DNA of 34,253 nt from NCBI GenBank assembly GCA_021785405.1, contig JAJYFF010000027.1, positions 1 through 34,253 on the forward strand, written 5' to 3'. The stretch comes from Pseudomonadota bacterium. GTDB taxonomy: Bacteria; Pseudomonadota; Gammaproteobacteria; Steroidobacterales; Steroidobacteraceae. Within the stretch, counting starts at the first letter, position 1; every line of letters begins with the position of its first letter. A model generated the notes under the pieces. The model did no database searches. It was not told where the DNA came from and saw only the letters and a program-made list of their open reading frames with translations. The translations under genes were made by a program, and so were the position numbers. Shown here piece by piece: positions 16,276 to 23,454 of this stretch.

Positions 16276-17823
16276 TCAGAGCGTGTCGAACGAATCATCC
16301 GACGGCGCGGGCGGCTTCGGCTCGGAGCGATAGCCCGGCACCATCGGAAAGTAGTTCTTCTCGGCCAGCGCTTCGTACAGCGGCCGGGTGAAGAGACCGG
16401 AGAAGCGCGAAGCGAGCAGCGCGGTCGCCATCATCGGAATGACCAGGCCGGTGCCATTCGTCATTTCCATCACGATCACGAACGAGGTCAGCGGCGATTG
16501 GGTCACCGCCGCGAGGTAGCCCGTCATGCACAGCGCGATCATCGAGGCCATGGGTGCCCAGGCGAACGCGAGGTGCACCCACTGCGCGATGCCCGCGCCG
16601 ATCGACAGCGACGGCGAGAACAGCCCACCGGGGATGCCCGTGAGGTAGCTCACGACCATCGCGCCCCATTTCGCGAGCGCGTAGCTCTGCGTGATCGGGT
16701 TGCGCCCCTCGAGCAACTGTCGCGCCTGGTCGTAGCCGCTGCCCCAGGTCTGCCCGTGGGTGGCGATCCCGAGCCCAGCGACCACGAGGCCCATCAGGAA
16801 CGCGTAGAGCAGCGGCTTGTGGCCGCGCCACTCGCGCATCGGCTGCGGCATCCACCGTTCCCAGTTCAGCAAGGCCCAGTTGAACGCCGCGCCGAGCAGC
16901 CCGCACGCCAGCGCGGCGAGGAGCACCGGCAGGATGAACTCACTGTGAAACGTGTTCGGCACGTTGATCTGGCCGAAATAGAGATAGTTCCCCGCGAGCG
17001 CGAGCGAGGTGAGGCCGGAGAAGACCACGGCGGTGATCATCGTGCCGTTGGTCCGGCCCTCGAAGTCGCGCGCCAGCTCCTCGATCGCGAAGATGATGCC
17101 GGCGAGCGGCGTGTTGAAGGCGCCGGACAGGCCCGCGGCCGCCCCGGCGAGCAGGAGCTGGCGCTCGAGCCGCGGGCTGCGGCGCGGATAGAAGCGGCGC
17201 GTCTCCGCCATGATCGCCGCGCCGATGTGCACCGTCGGGCCCTCACGGCCGATCGTCAAGCCGCCGAGAAAGCCGAGCAAGGACACGCCGAGCTTGCCGA
17301 CGATCACGCGAATGCCGAACAGGCGCTTCATCAGCGTGTGCTCGCGGTCCGGCGGCGCGTGCAGCGCCGCGATCACCTGCGGGATGCCGCTGCCCTCGCT
17401 CCCGGAGAACCACCGGCGCGTCAGGAACACCGAGACCACCGTGAGCGCCGGCGTGATCGCGAGCGCGAGGTACACCCGCCCCTGGATCCAGCCGATGAAG
17501 ACCTCGTAGAGATCCTCGCTCCAGCGCGCGTACAGAACCGCCACCAGACCGACCAGCAGCGCCGCGGTCCAAGGCAAACCGAACTGCAGAAAGAGGCGTT
17601 GCGAGCGGGTGCTGATCAAGCGCAACCAAGCGCGCTCGCGCAGCAGCTTCAGGGTCGTCGACAGTCGAGCGATGATGCCACTCCGTTGCGGGCGGAATTC
17701 GCGGGCGCCGGCATCAAGGACGGCGCCAAAAGAACCATTATAACGCCAACCGCCCTCGATGGGGCCCAGGACGCCGGCGAGCTCGGCTGCGGCAATTACG
17801 GATTCCCGCCGATCCCGGGTCAT
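16276..17823 (-). CDS. ClC-family chloride channel / H+-Cl- antiporter
   Basis: An integral inner-membrane ClC protein, up to 515 residues, with the three selectivity motifs in order: GSEGSGIP (141-148), GREGP (192-196, with gating Glu194) and GIPGGLFSPSLSIGAG. The gating glutamate and a glutamate pair in AIEELARDF (248-249, the region of the proton glutamate in bacterial exchangers) suggest Cl-/H+ exchange rather than a pure channel. No CBS domains follow. The start is uncertain: the ATG at 17823 adds about 60 residues with no family resemblance, and a TATAAT lies inside that part (17742-17737). Translation may begin further in, for example at a TTG in WLRLIS near residues 67-69. It is divergent from the nickel transporter; charge or pH balance is a possible role. 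Confidence 0.9.
   Translation of the reverse strand: MTRDRRESVIAAAELAGVLGPIEGGWRYNGSFGAVLDAGAREFRPQRSGIIARLSTTLKLLRERAWLRLISTRSQRLFLQFGLPWTAALLVGLVAVLYARWSEDLYEVFIGWIQGRVYLALAITPALTVVSVFLTRRWFSGSEGSGIPQVIAALHAPPDREHTLMKRLFGIRVIVGKLGVSLLGFLGGLTIGREGPTVHIGAAIMAETRRFYPRRSPRLERQLLLAGAAAGLSGAFNTPLAGIIFAIEELARDFEGRTNGTMITAVVFSGLTSLALAGNYLYFGQINVPNTFHSEFILPVLLAALACGLLGAAFNWALLNWERWMPQPMREWRGHKPLLYAFLMGLVVAGLGIATHGQTWGSGYDQARQLLEGRNPITQSYALAKWGAMVVSYLTGIPGGLFSPSLSIGAGIAQWVHLAFAWAPMASMIALCMTGYLAAVTQSPLTSFVIVMEMTNGTGLVIPMMATALLASRFSGLFTRPLYEALAEKNYFPMVPGYRSEPKPPAPSDDSFDTL
17737..17742 (-). promoter_or_regulatory. perfect TATAAT -10 box within the annotated N-terminus of the ClC gene
   Basis: The minus strand reads TATAAT here in otherwise G+C-rich DNA. 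No good -35 box lies 16-18 bases upstream. If it is used, transcription would start near 17730 and the first 30 codons of the ClC frame would not be translated, so the site bears on the true start. Confidence 0.35.
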
Positions 17824-17855
17824 TTATTCTCAAGCGAAGGATCGACGCTCATCCG

Positions 17856-18884
17856 ATGAACACCGACCGACGCCGCTCCCTGCGGGTGATGTTCGGCGCA
17901 CTGGCGCTGGGCAACGCCGCGGCTTGGGGCTGGGCGCTCGTCGCGTTCCGGCACGCACCCTGGCTGCTCGGCACCGCGGTCATCGCGTACGGGCTCGGTT
18001 TGCGCCACGCGTTCGACGCGGATCACATCGCCGCGATCGACAACGTCACGCGTCGGTTGGTGCGCGGAACCGAACGTCCGATCGGCGTCGGCTTGTACTT
18101 CGCGCTCGGCCATTCGACCGTCGTCGCGCTGGCGACCGCCGCGGTCGCGATCGCCGCGACCACGATCAGCGGACGGTTCGGCGGCCGCGCACGCGATCTC
18201 GGCGGCCTCTTCGGCACCGCCGCCTCTGCGCTCTTTCTGTTCGCGATCGCGCTGATGAACCTGGCGATCGGCGTGTCGCTGCTGCGGAACTATCGGCGGG
18301 TTCGCGCGGGCGGTGCGTACTGCGAGGACGACGTCGAACGGCTGCTGCGCGGCCGGGGGATCCTGGCGCGCCTGTGGAGCCCGCTGTTCCGGCTGATCCA
18401 CAGCAGCCGGCAGATGTACCTGATCGGATTGCTGTTCGGGCTCGGCTTCGATACCGCGACCGAAATCGCGCTGCTCGGGATCGCCGCGGCGGCGGCGGCG
18501 AAGGGCGTGTCGGGATCGGTCCTGATGGTGTTCCCCGGCCTGTTCGCCGCCGGCATGGCCCTGATGGACACAGCCGACGGCGTGCTGATGGCGAGCGCCT
18601 ATGGTTGGGCACTCACCGATCCGGTCCGGACCCTGCGCTACAACCTCGCGATCACGCTGCTGTCGGTCGTGATCGCGCTGATGATCGGCGGCATCGAGGT
18701 CCTCGGCATGCTCGCGGATCGCGCGCGGGGTCCGGGTGCGTCGTGGCCGATCGTGGGCCAGGTCGAGGCGCACTTCAGCGCGATCGGCGTTGGGCTCGCG
18801 CTCGCGCTATTCGCCGTGTGGATCGGCTCGGTGCTCGTCCACCGCGGCAAGGCGAGCGGTGGGCTCGCGCTCGACGCCGACTGA
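17856..18884 (+). CDS. NiCoT-family nickel/cobalt permease (HoxN/NixA type)
   Basis: A 342-residue inner-membrane permease importing Ni2+ (possibly Co2+). The NiCoT signature RHAFDADHIAAIDN is in the second membrane helix (residues about 50-63). The companion motifs GHSTVV, LFGLGFDTATEI and GMALMDTADG are all present, as are about eight hydrophobic segments. NiCoT genes are often linked to nickel enzymes; here it follows a hydrogenase-maturation operon, so nickel for HypA/HypB is the likely use. It starts at ATG 17856, only 32 bases from the divergent ClC frame; AAGGA lies about 14 bases upstream, which is far. A nickel-responsive operator or riboswitch is not visible in that short gap. The stop is 10 bases from the convergent lipase gene. 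Confidence 0.94.
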   Translation: MNTDRRRSLRVMFGALALGNAAAWGWALVAFRHAPWLLGTAVIAYGLGLRHAFDADHIAAIDNVTRRLVRGTERPIGVGLYFALGHSTVVALATAAVAIAATTISGRFGGRARDLGGLFGTAASALFLFAIALMNLAIGVSLLRNYRRVRAGGAYCEDDVERLLRGRGILARLWSPLFRLIHSSRQMYLIGLLFGLGFDTATEIALLGIAAAAAAKGVSGSVLMVFPGLFAAGMALMDTADGVLMASAYGWALTDPVRTLRYNLAITLLSVVIALMIGGIEVLGMLADRARGPGASWPIVGQVEAHFSAIGVGLALALFAVWIGSVLVHRGKASGGLALDAD

Positions 18885-18894
18885 CCGCGCGCCG

Positions 18895-20124
18895 CTACCG
18901 CGACGTGCAGTTCGAGACCGCGGTCTTGCCCGCGAATCGGTCCCCGATCCAGTGCAACTGGTCGGGCACCGATTTCACCATCGTGGGATCGTGGTCGAGC
19001 CCCGGATACGCCTTGAATTCGACGCGGCTGCCGACCCGGCAGGCGCGCGCCGCGACGCGGCGTTCGCCGGCGATCGGGACCGTGCGATCCGCCTCCCCGG
19101 CGAGCACCAGGATCGGCTGGCTCAAGCGCTGGGCGCCCTCTCGCGCCTGGCGCAGGAAGCGGCGCACCCAGGGATTCTTCTGCCAACCCGGCCGCAGCAT
19201 CGAGTCATGCGGGCCCTTGGAATAGAGAAAATAGCCGATGTACCAGCACCCCTGCGTCGTGGTCGCAGGATATCCGGCGAGCGCCCGCGGCGTGAGGATG
19301 TCCGCGGGCTCGAACTGCGGGTAGCGCGCGTGCAGGCCGAACGCGATGTACATCAGATAGAACTGACCGCCCTGACTGTGATCCATGTGCTCGATGAGAT
19401 CACGCATCGATGCGGAGCCGGACACCGACACGGCCCCGAGATAATGGGGGTCGTCGATCGACGACTCGAGCGCGGCGACCCGCCACGCGGTCGCGCCGCC
19501 TTGCGAGTGGCCGTCGACGACCCAGCGCGCGCCGAGGCTCGGCACCGCGCGCTGCGCCGCCGGTACCGAATAGATCACGTCGCGCGCTTGCGCATCGAGA
19601 TCGAGGTATTGATGGGCGCCCTCGGTGCCGAGGCCGTGATAATCGGTCGCGACGATCGCGTAGCCCGCCCGCAGCATCGCCGACAACCCCTCGTTGCCGT
19701 AATACACGTCCTTCATCAAGGAGGGCGCGCAGGCGCGCGCGACACCGCTGGTGCCGTGCGCCCAGGCGATCACGGGCCAACCGCCCGCGGGTGCCTTGCC
19801 GGCCGGGAGCAACACGACCCCGGAGGTCACGACGCCGCGGCCGGCGCCGTCCACCGAGTGGTAGAGGATCCTGACCGCCGTCGTGCCCGCCGGCAGCGAG
19901 TAGCCGGAGAACGTCTCCTGACGCAGCAGCGCACCGGGCCGTGTGCGGCGCCAGTGCGCTGGCATCGCGTAGAACGACGTCATCGGCAATTCGTCGGCGT
20001 GATCCAACTGTTCGGCTTGCTGCATCGTGGTGGGCAGTCCTTGCGCGCCCGCCGCTCCCGCGAGCAGCAGCATCCCGAGGGACGCGACCCAACCATACGA
20101 CCTGCCTCGCGCTTCGATCCGCAT
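18895..20124 (-). CDS. secreted lipase-like alpha/beta hydrolase (paralog 2)
   Basis: A 409-residue exported hydrolase, clearly homologous along its length to the protein at 7601-8878. They share GGWPVIAWAHGTSGVAR, CAPS-MKDVYYG, RWVVDGHS-GG and GLDHDP. The signal peptide is MRIEARGRSYGWVASLGMLLLAGAAGAQG, cleaved near GAQ. The nucleophile is Ser207 (DGHSQGG), with the acid in LAGEADRTVP and the histidine in GLDHDPTM. The shared cysteines in ACAPSLMKD, GCWYIG, RACRVG and the C-terminal NCTS indicate disulfides after export. GGAGGAG lies 7 bases before ATG 20124. It is downstream of the Kir channel on the same strand after a 111-base gap (20125-20235) that contains short inverted repeats but no clear terminator. 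The substrate is likely an ester or lipid; its difference from paralog 1 is unknown. Confidence 0.88.
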   Translation of the reverse strand: MRIEARGRSYGWVASLGMLLLAGAAGAQGLPTTMQQAEQLDHADELPMTSFYAMPAHWRRTRPGALLRQETFSGYSLPAGTTAVRILYHSVDGAGRGVVTSGVVLLPAGKAPAGGWPVIAWAHGTSGVARACAPSLMKDVYYGNEGLSAMLRAGYAIVATDYHGLGTEGAHQYLDLDAQARDVIYSVPAAQRAVPSLGARWVVDGHSQGGATAWRVAALESSIDDPHYLGAVSVSGSASMRDLIEHMDHSQGGQFYLMYIAFGLHARYPQFEPADILTPRALAGYPATTTQGCWYIGYFLYSKGPHDSMLRPGWQKNPWVRRFLRQAREGAQRLSQPILVLAGEADRTVPIAGERRVAARACRVGSRVEFKAYPGLDHDPTMVKSVPDQLHWIGDRFAGKTAVSNCTSR

Positions 20125-20235
20125 CGATTGACTCCTCCGCCGAACGACCCGACCCTCGACCGCAGCATAACCGAGCGCGGCGCCGAGCGCTGCCGGGAAT
20201 GAACGCCCGCGCTCAGCGCGGCGGCACGCCCGAAC

Positions 20236-21165
20236 TCAGCGCGGAGGCTCGGTGTCGCTCGGTCGCCCGGGCTCCGTCGCGAGCGGCACCACGTCGTGGA
20301 ACTTCCGGTAGTCGACCTGCATCACCCCATCCTCGCCCTCTTCGAGGATGTCGATAAACGCGCGGTTCCAGTGGATCGCGGCGCTCGGATACTGCGCACG
20401 CCCGATCAGCAGATGCCCGGTCGTCTCGTCGATCCCGCTCAAGCTCAGAATGAAGCTGGCCTGCGACGCGCGCAGCGACTCGGCCGTCGCGCCCCACAAC
20501 GGGCTCGCCGCGTCGATCACGTGCATGATGTTCCAGCCGAGCACGAACACCGGATGCTGCGCGCGCACCAGCGGCAGATCCAGGATCCGGCGAATGCGGA
20601 AACCCTCGACGGTGACCTCGTCGCGCAGCATCCGCAGCTGCGCGGACGCCTCCTGGATCACGTTGTGGCGCGCGTTCGCCGCGCGGAACATCAGCGTCGG
20701 CTGGCCATCGATCGGCCGCACCACCGCGTTCCGCGCGAACAAGAACCGCGCGCGCGGCCGCGAGAAGCGCGCGAACATGATCCCGGTGATCAGCGTGAGC
20801 GTCGTCAAGGCCGCGAACACCTCGATCGTCGCGACCGTGTGCCCGTACACGCTCGTCGGGTGCATGTCGCCGTAGCCGACCGTCGCGAGCGTTTCGACGC
20901 TGAAGAAGAACGCGCCGAGGAACCCCGGCGGACTCAGGTTCGCGATGCAGCCGGGCACGAGATCGTAGAGCCAGCCGAACAGGAGATCGAAGCCGACGAA
21001 GAACACGGCCAGCGTCGCGAACAGCCGCGGCCAACTCACCGTCATGAAGTAGTGGTACAGGTCGCCGAAGACTGGCCGCTTCACGCCGAGCGTCGCGAAC
21101 TCACGGTCGCCGAGCCGGACGCGCTGCGACGCGACCCGGGTGCCGCGCCGAGCCTTGCCGATCAA
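20236..21165 (-). CDS. KirBac-type inward-rectifier potassium channel
   Basis: A 309-residue inner-membrane K+ channel of the prokaryotic inward-rectifier family. In order: N-terminal strand (VRLGDREF), slide helix and first membrane helix (DLYHYFMTVSWPRLFATLAVFFVGFDLLF), pore helix and selectivity filter TVGYGDM (residues 95-101), second membrane helix (TVATIEVFAALTTLTLITGIMFARF), then the cytoplasmic immunoglobulin-like domain (RPTLMFRAANARHNVI-like to FHDVVPL). I chose TTG 21165, which overlaps the stop of the upstream small gene (TTGA): it keeps the conserved VRLGDREF segment and gives the usual family length. The open frame continues upstream only as a shadow of that gene. Coupling suggests the two products act together. 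Confidence 0.92.
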   Translation of the reverse strand: MIGKARRGTRVASQRVRLGDREFATLGVKRPVFGDLYHYFMTVSWPRLFATLAVFFVGFDLLFGWLYDLVPGCIANLSPPGFLGAFFFSVETLATVGYGDMHPTSVYGHTVATIEVFAALTTLTLITGIMFARFSRPRARFLFARNAVVRPIDGQPTLMFRAANARHNVIQEASAQLRMLRDEVTVEGFRIRRILDLPLVRAQHPVFVLGWNIMHVIDAASPLWGATAESLRASQASFILSLSGIDETTGHLLIGRAQYPSAAIHWNRAFIDILEEGEDGVMQVDYRKFHDVVPLATEPGRPSDTEPPR

Positions 21166-21425
21166 GGCACGTCGTCGGTCAGTTCGACCCAGATCCCGCG
21201 TTCGCAACGCAGATGCGTGCTCCCGCTCGCGACGACCGTACCGTCCGGGTAGCGCACGTCGTTGAAGAAACACCCTTCCGCATCGTCGCCGACCTGCTCG
21301 CGCAACCGCTCGAACGATTGCTCCGGATCGCCCAGCACCGGTGAATTCTTGCGCTCCGGGTCGATGGCGTCGACCTGGACCGCTGCCGCCCGGGACCCCG
21401 ACTGCGAGCACCTCTCGTTGACCAT
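21162..21425 (-). CDS. small DUF1496-like protein coupled to the Kir channel
   Basis: An 87-residue protein of unknown function. Its C-terminal half has the compact pattern GCFFNDVRYPDGTVVASG...LRCERGIWVE (Cys52, Tyr59, Gly62, Cys74, Trp79). This resembles small DUF1496-type proteins with two conserved cysteines and a Tyr-x-x-Gly turn. The N-terminal half is polar and unremarkable, and there is no signal peptide, so it is probably cytoplasmic. ATG 21425 is preferred: AGGAG lies 8 bases ahead, while the in-frame GTG at 21434 overlaps that site. Its stop overlaps the TTG start of the KirBac gene. The role is unknown; coupling to the channel is what the sequence shows. Confidence 0.7.
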   Translation of the reverse strand: MVNERCSQSGSRAAAVQVDAIDPERKNSPVLGDPEQSFERLREQVGDDAEGCFFNDVRYPDGTVVASGSTHLRCERGIWVELTDDVP

Positions 21426-21559
21426 GCTGATCACTCCTGTGAATGCCCTGTGACGCTCGCTCGGCGCATCGTCGATGCTCGCAAGAGTGCCACGGCGGCT
21501 CAGGGCATCCCCGCGCCGGCCGGGCGCGTTATGTCAACCGCAGTATCGCATGATGGAGA

Positions 21560-21574
21560 TCCCAGATCGTGGGA
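21560..21574. promoter_or_regulatory. inverted repeat upstream of the AraC-type regulator promoter
   Basis: TCCCA-5 bases-TGGGA is a perfect 5-base inverted repeat located 17 bases before the candidate -35 box at 21592. It also lies in the divergent region in front of the DUF1496-Kir genes. It could be an activator or operator site; this is suggested by position only. Confidence 0.3.
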
Positions 21575-21591
21575 AAAGGCCGCCGCAGCAG

Positions 21592-21619
21592 TTGACTCTG
21601 CAACGCGACGCGCTACAGT
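21592..21619 (+). promoter_or_regulatory. sigma70-like promoter for the receiver-AraC regulator
   Basis: TTGACT (21592-21597), 16 bases, then TACAGT (21614-21619) match 5/6 and 4/6 of the consensus. The leader to ATG 21687 is about 60 bases. The -10 box is identical to that of the promoter at 715-743. The 261-base gap 21426-21686 holds this promoter, an inverted repeat and a leader ORF. A minus-strand TTGACA (21537-21532) has no matching -10 box. Confidence 0.5.
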
Positions 21620-21657
21620 CGGCACAACCGACGCGAAGAGAGGCACGTCGGCGAGCG

Positions 21658-21690
21658 ATGAGACCACGAGGTAAGGACGCTGTGGGATGA
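21658..21690 (+). CDS. possible 10-codon leader ORF overlapping the regulator start
   Basis: ATG 21658 opens a 10-codon frame (MRPRGKDAVG) whose stop at 21688-21690 overlaps the ATG at 21687 of the regulator. Its first codons repeat the start of the regulator (ATGAGACC then a G-rich stretch). If translated, it would couple ribosomes into the regulator gene. No strong ribosome binding site precedes it, so it may be chance. Confidence 0.25.
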   Translation: MRPRGKDAVG

Positions 21691-22496
21691 GACCGGAGGA
21701 ACAGGTCGTACGATCGCTGTTGTGGGTTCACTGTGGCCCACCGAATGCGGATGCACCGCTGCGGGAGGAATGCCGGCGGTTGGTCGGTGTTGCCGAATGC
21801 CTGCCGAACCAGGCGCTCCGCAAGCTCCAATGCGAACCCCGGCTCGCCGCGGTGTTCGACTTCGTCGATCCGACCCCCGCCTGCCTACAGTTGATGCAGA
21901 GCATCAAGCGCCAGTGCCCCAGCATACCGATCGTGATGCTGACCGAATCGCACAGCGAGGAACTCGCCGTCTGGGCGTTTCGCGCGCGCGTGTGGAACTA
22001 CCTCGTGAAACCGGTGCCGCTGCGCGAGTTGCGCGCGAACCTCAAGCAACTGATCGCCCTCACGTCGCAGCGCAACGCCAGCGAATCCCGCACCCTCGAA
22101 CGTCCGGCCAGTCTGATCCCGAGCCGCGTTCCCGAACCCGGCCGGGTCGCGAAGACGCACACGATGCGGCGGGTGATCGACCAATTGCACCGCAAGGCCG
22201 GCGCGCGCATCAGCGTCGACGCGATCGCGGCTGAATGCGGGATGGACCGATTCGCATTCAGCCGGCTGTTCCACAAGACCTACGGCTGCAGTTGCCGTGA
22301 ATACCTGATGAGAATCCGGATCGAGCATGCACGTCAGCTCCTGACGTCGGCGAACGTCACGGTCACCGAGGTGGCTTCGATCGCGGGGTTCGCCGACTCC
22401 TCGTATCTCGCACGCATGTTCCGGCGCTACCTCGGCACGAGCCCGACCCAGGTGCGCGGCGAGCGAACCTCGATGGTCGAGGTCGCCGACCTCTGA
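21687..22496 (+). CDS. receiver-like domain plus AraC-type HTH transcriptional regulator
   Basis: A 269-residue two-domain regulator. Residues about 8-125 have the order of a response-regulator receiver: a phospho-acceptor-like aspartate in VFDFVDPTP (Asp58 or Asp61), Thr86 in VMLTES, and Lys108 in LVKPV. However, the first strand is SLLWVHCGPP, so the acidic pair that binds Mg2+ is missing. Residues about 160-257 form an AraC/XylS DNA-binding domain with both helix-turn-helices (ISVDAIAAECGMDRFAFSRLFHKTYG and VTVTEVASIAGFADSSYLARMFRRYLGTSP). AAGGA lies 9 bases before ATG 21687. No sensor kinase is adjacent. It is convergent with the Tad pilus operon (31-base gap) and divergent from the DUF1496-Kir genes; either could be its target. 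Confidence 0.88.
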   Translation: MRPEEQVVRSLLWVHCGPPNADAPLREECRRLVGVAECLPNQALRKLQCEPRLAAVFDFVDPTPACLQLMQSIKRQCPSIPIVMLTESHSEELAVWAFRARVWNYLVKPVPLRELRANLKQLIALTSQRNASESRTLERPASLIPSRVPEPGRVAKTHTMRRVIDQLHRKAGARISVDAIAAECGMDRFAFSRLFHKTYGCSCREYLMRIRIEHARQLLTSANVTVTEVASIAGFADSSYLARMFRRYLGTSPTQVRGERTSMVEVADL

Positions 22497-22527
22497 TCCG
22501 CGATCGCACTTCGACGCCGACTCGCGG

Positions 22528-23454
22528 TCAATGCGCCGCCGCAGCCCGCTCTTTCGCCAGGGCGAGATTCGTCTCCGCCTCGCCGTACCAACTCGGCGAC
22601 GCCCGGACGGCTTTCACGAAGTAGCCCGCCGCCCGCGAATAGTCCTTCAACCGCAGGTACGTGCGGCCGATTTCATTGTAGGCGTGCGCAGCGTCCATCG
22701 AATGCAGCAAGCTCGCGAACGCACCGGCCGGGTCGTTTTGCCGCACCTGCAATTCGGCCAGATACCGCCACGCGACCGAATGCGGATCGAGGTGCACCGC
22801 GATCCTCAAGTCCTCGTTCGCACCCACCCAGTCGTGCAACAGCAGTTTCGCGAATCCCCGATGCCCCAGGATCATGCCCACGTCGGCGCGCGGACCCGCG
22901 AGGGCCGCGGTGAAATACTGAACGGCGCGCGCATAGGCTCGGCGCGCGAGCATCACCTCGCCCATGCCGTCGAGTGCCCGGCTGTTCGTCGGTTCGGTCG
23001 CGAGCACCTCGCCGTACAGTTTCGCGGCGTCGTCGATGCGTCGCTCGCGGATGTAGAACCCGGCGAGTTCATCCGCGACCGCGGGATCCTTCGGATCGGC
23101 TGCGTACGCCATCTCGAACGCCCGCTGCGCCCGCACCGCGTCGCCGCGTACCGCCTCGATTGCCCCGATCTTCGCGAACGCCGGCGCGGGTGGCGCACCA
23201 TGCTTGATCGCGAGCACGTAGTAATACACCGCCCAGTTCGAATCGCCGCGCTCCCAAGCAATCTGCGCGCGCCGCTCCGCTTCGGCCGCCGAGATCTTTT
23301 CGTCGGGGAGGTTCTTGCCGACGCTCGCGGTCGCGAACGGATCTTGTGTTGCGGCCGCGAGCGCGTGCGGCGGCGACGCGACGCCGAGCGCGAGCGCGAG
23401 CGCGAGCGCGATCCCAGCGACCCACCACGCGAAACTAATGGGTCGCCGCCACAC
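22528..23454 (-). CDS. tadD: Tad pilus assembly TPR protein TadD
   Basis: A 308-residue exported protein with tetratricopeptide repeats, last gene of the pilus operon. The N-terminus is a signal peptide (RRPISFAWWVAGIALALALALGVASPPHALA). The body has about six TPR units from residue 60 to 300, with repeated A-x-x-Y/F and DP turns, for example AERRAQIAWERGDSNWAVYYYVLA and FEMAYAADPKDPAVADELAGFYIRE. TadD proteins help outer-membrane assembly of the Tad secretin. GTG 23454 overlaps the 3' end of tadC by 20 bases. The hydrophobic core of the signal peptide is encoded by four tandem CGAGCG hexamers. It could simply be called a TPR protein, but position makes TadD the best name. Confidence 0.85.
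   Translation of the reverse strand: MWRRPISFAWWVAGIALALALALGVASPPHALAAATQDPFATASVGKNLPDEKISAAEAERRAQIAWERGDSNWAVYYYVLAIKHGAPPAPAFAKIGAIEAVRGDAVRAQRAFEMAYAADPKDPAVADELAGFYIRERRIDDAAKLYGEVLATEPTNSRALDGMGEVMLARRAYARAVQYFTAALAGPRADVGMILGHRGFAKLLLHDWVGANEDLRIAVHLDPHSVAWRYLAELQVRQNDPAGAFASLLHSMDAAHAYNEIGRTYLRLKDYSRAAGYFVKAVRASPSWYGEAETNLALAKERAAAAH
23385..23408. repeat. hexanucleotide tandem repeat (CGAGCG x4) in the tadD signal peptide
   Basis: Four perfect CGAGCG units in a row encode the alternating Ala-Leu core of the TadD signal peptide. Gain or loss of a unit would keep the frame and change the hydrophobic length by two residues. Confidence 0.7.

Noticed and set aside
16144-17859. 571-codon plus-strand frame over the ClC gene
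   Set aside because: Arg/His-rich with no domain, while the minus strand encodes all three ClC selectivity motifs.
21166-21411. N-terminal extension of the KirBac frame
   Set aside because: Residues upstream of TTG 21165 are Arg/Gly-rich noise lying over the DUF1496-like gene, and family length fits the shorter start.
21532-21537. Minus-strand TTGACA as promoter of the DUF1496-Kir genes
   Set aside because: No A/T-containing hexamer lies 16-18 bases downstream; the spacer and -10 region are GC only.
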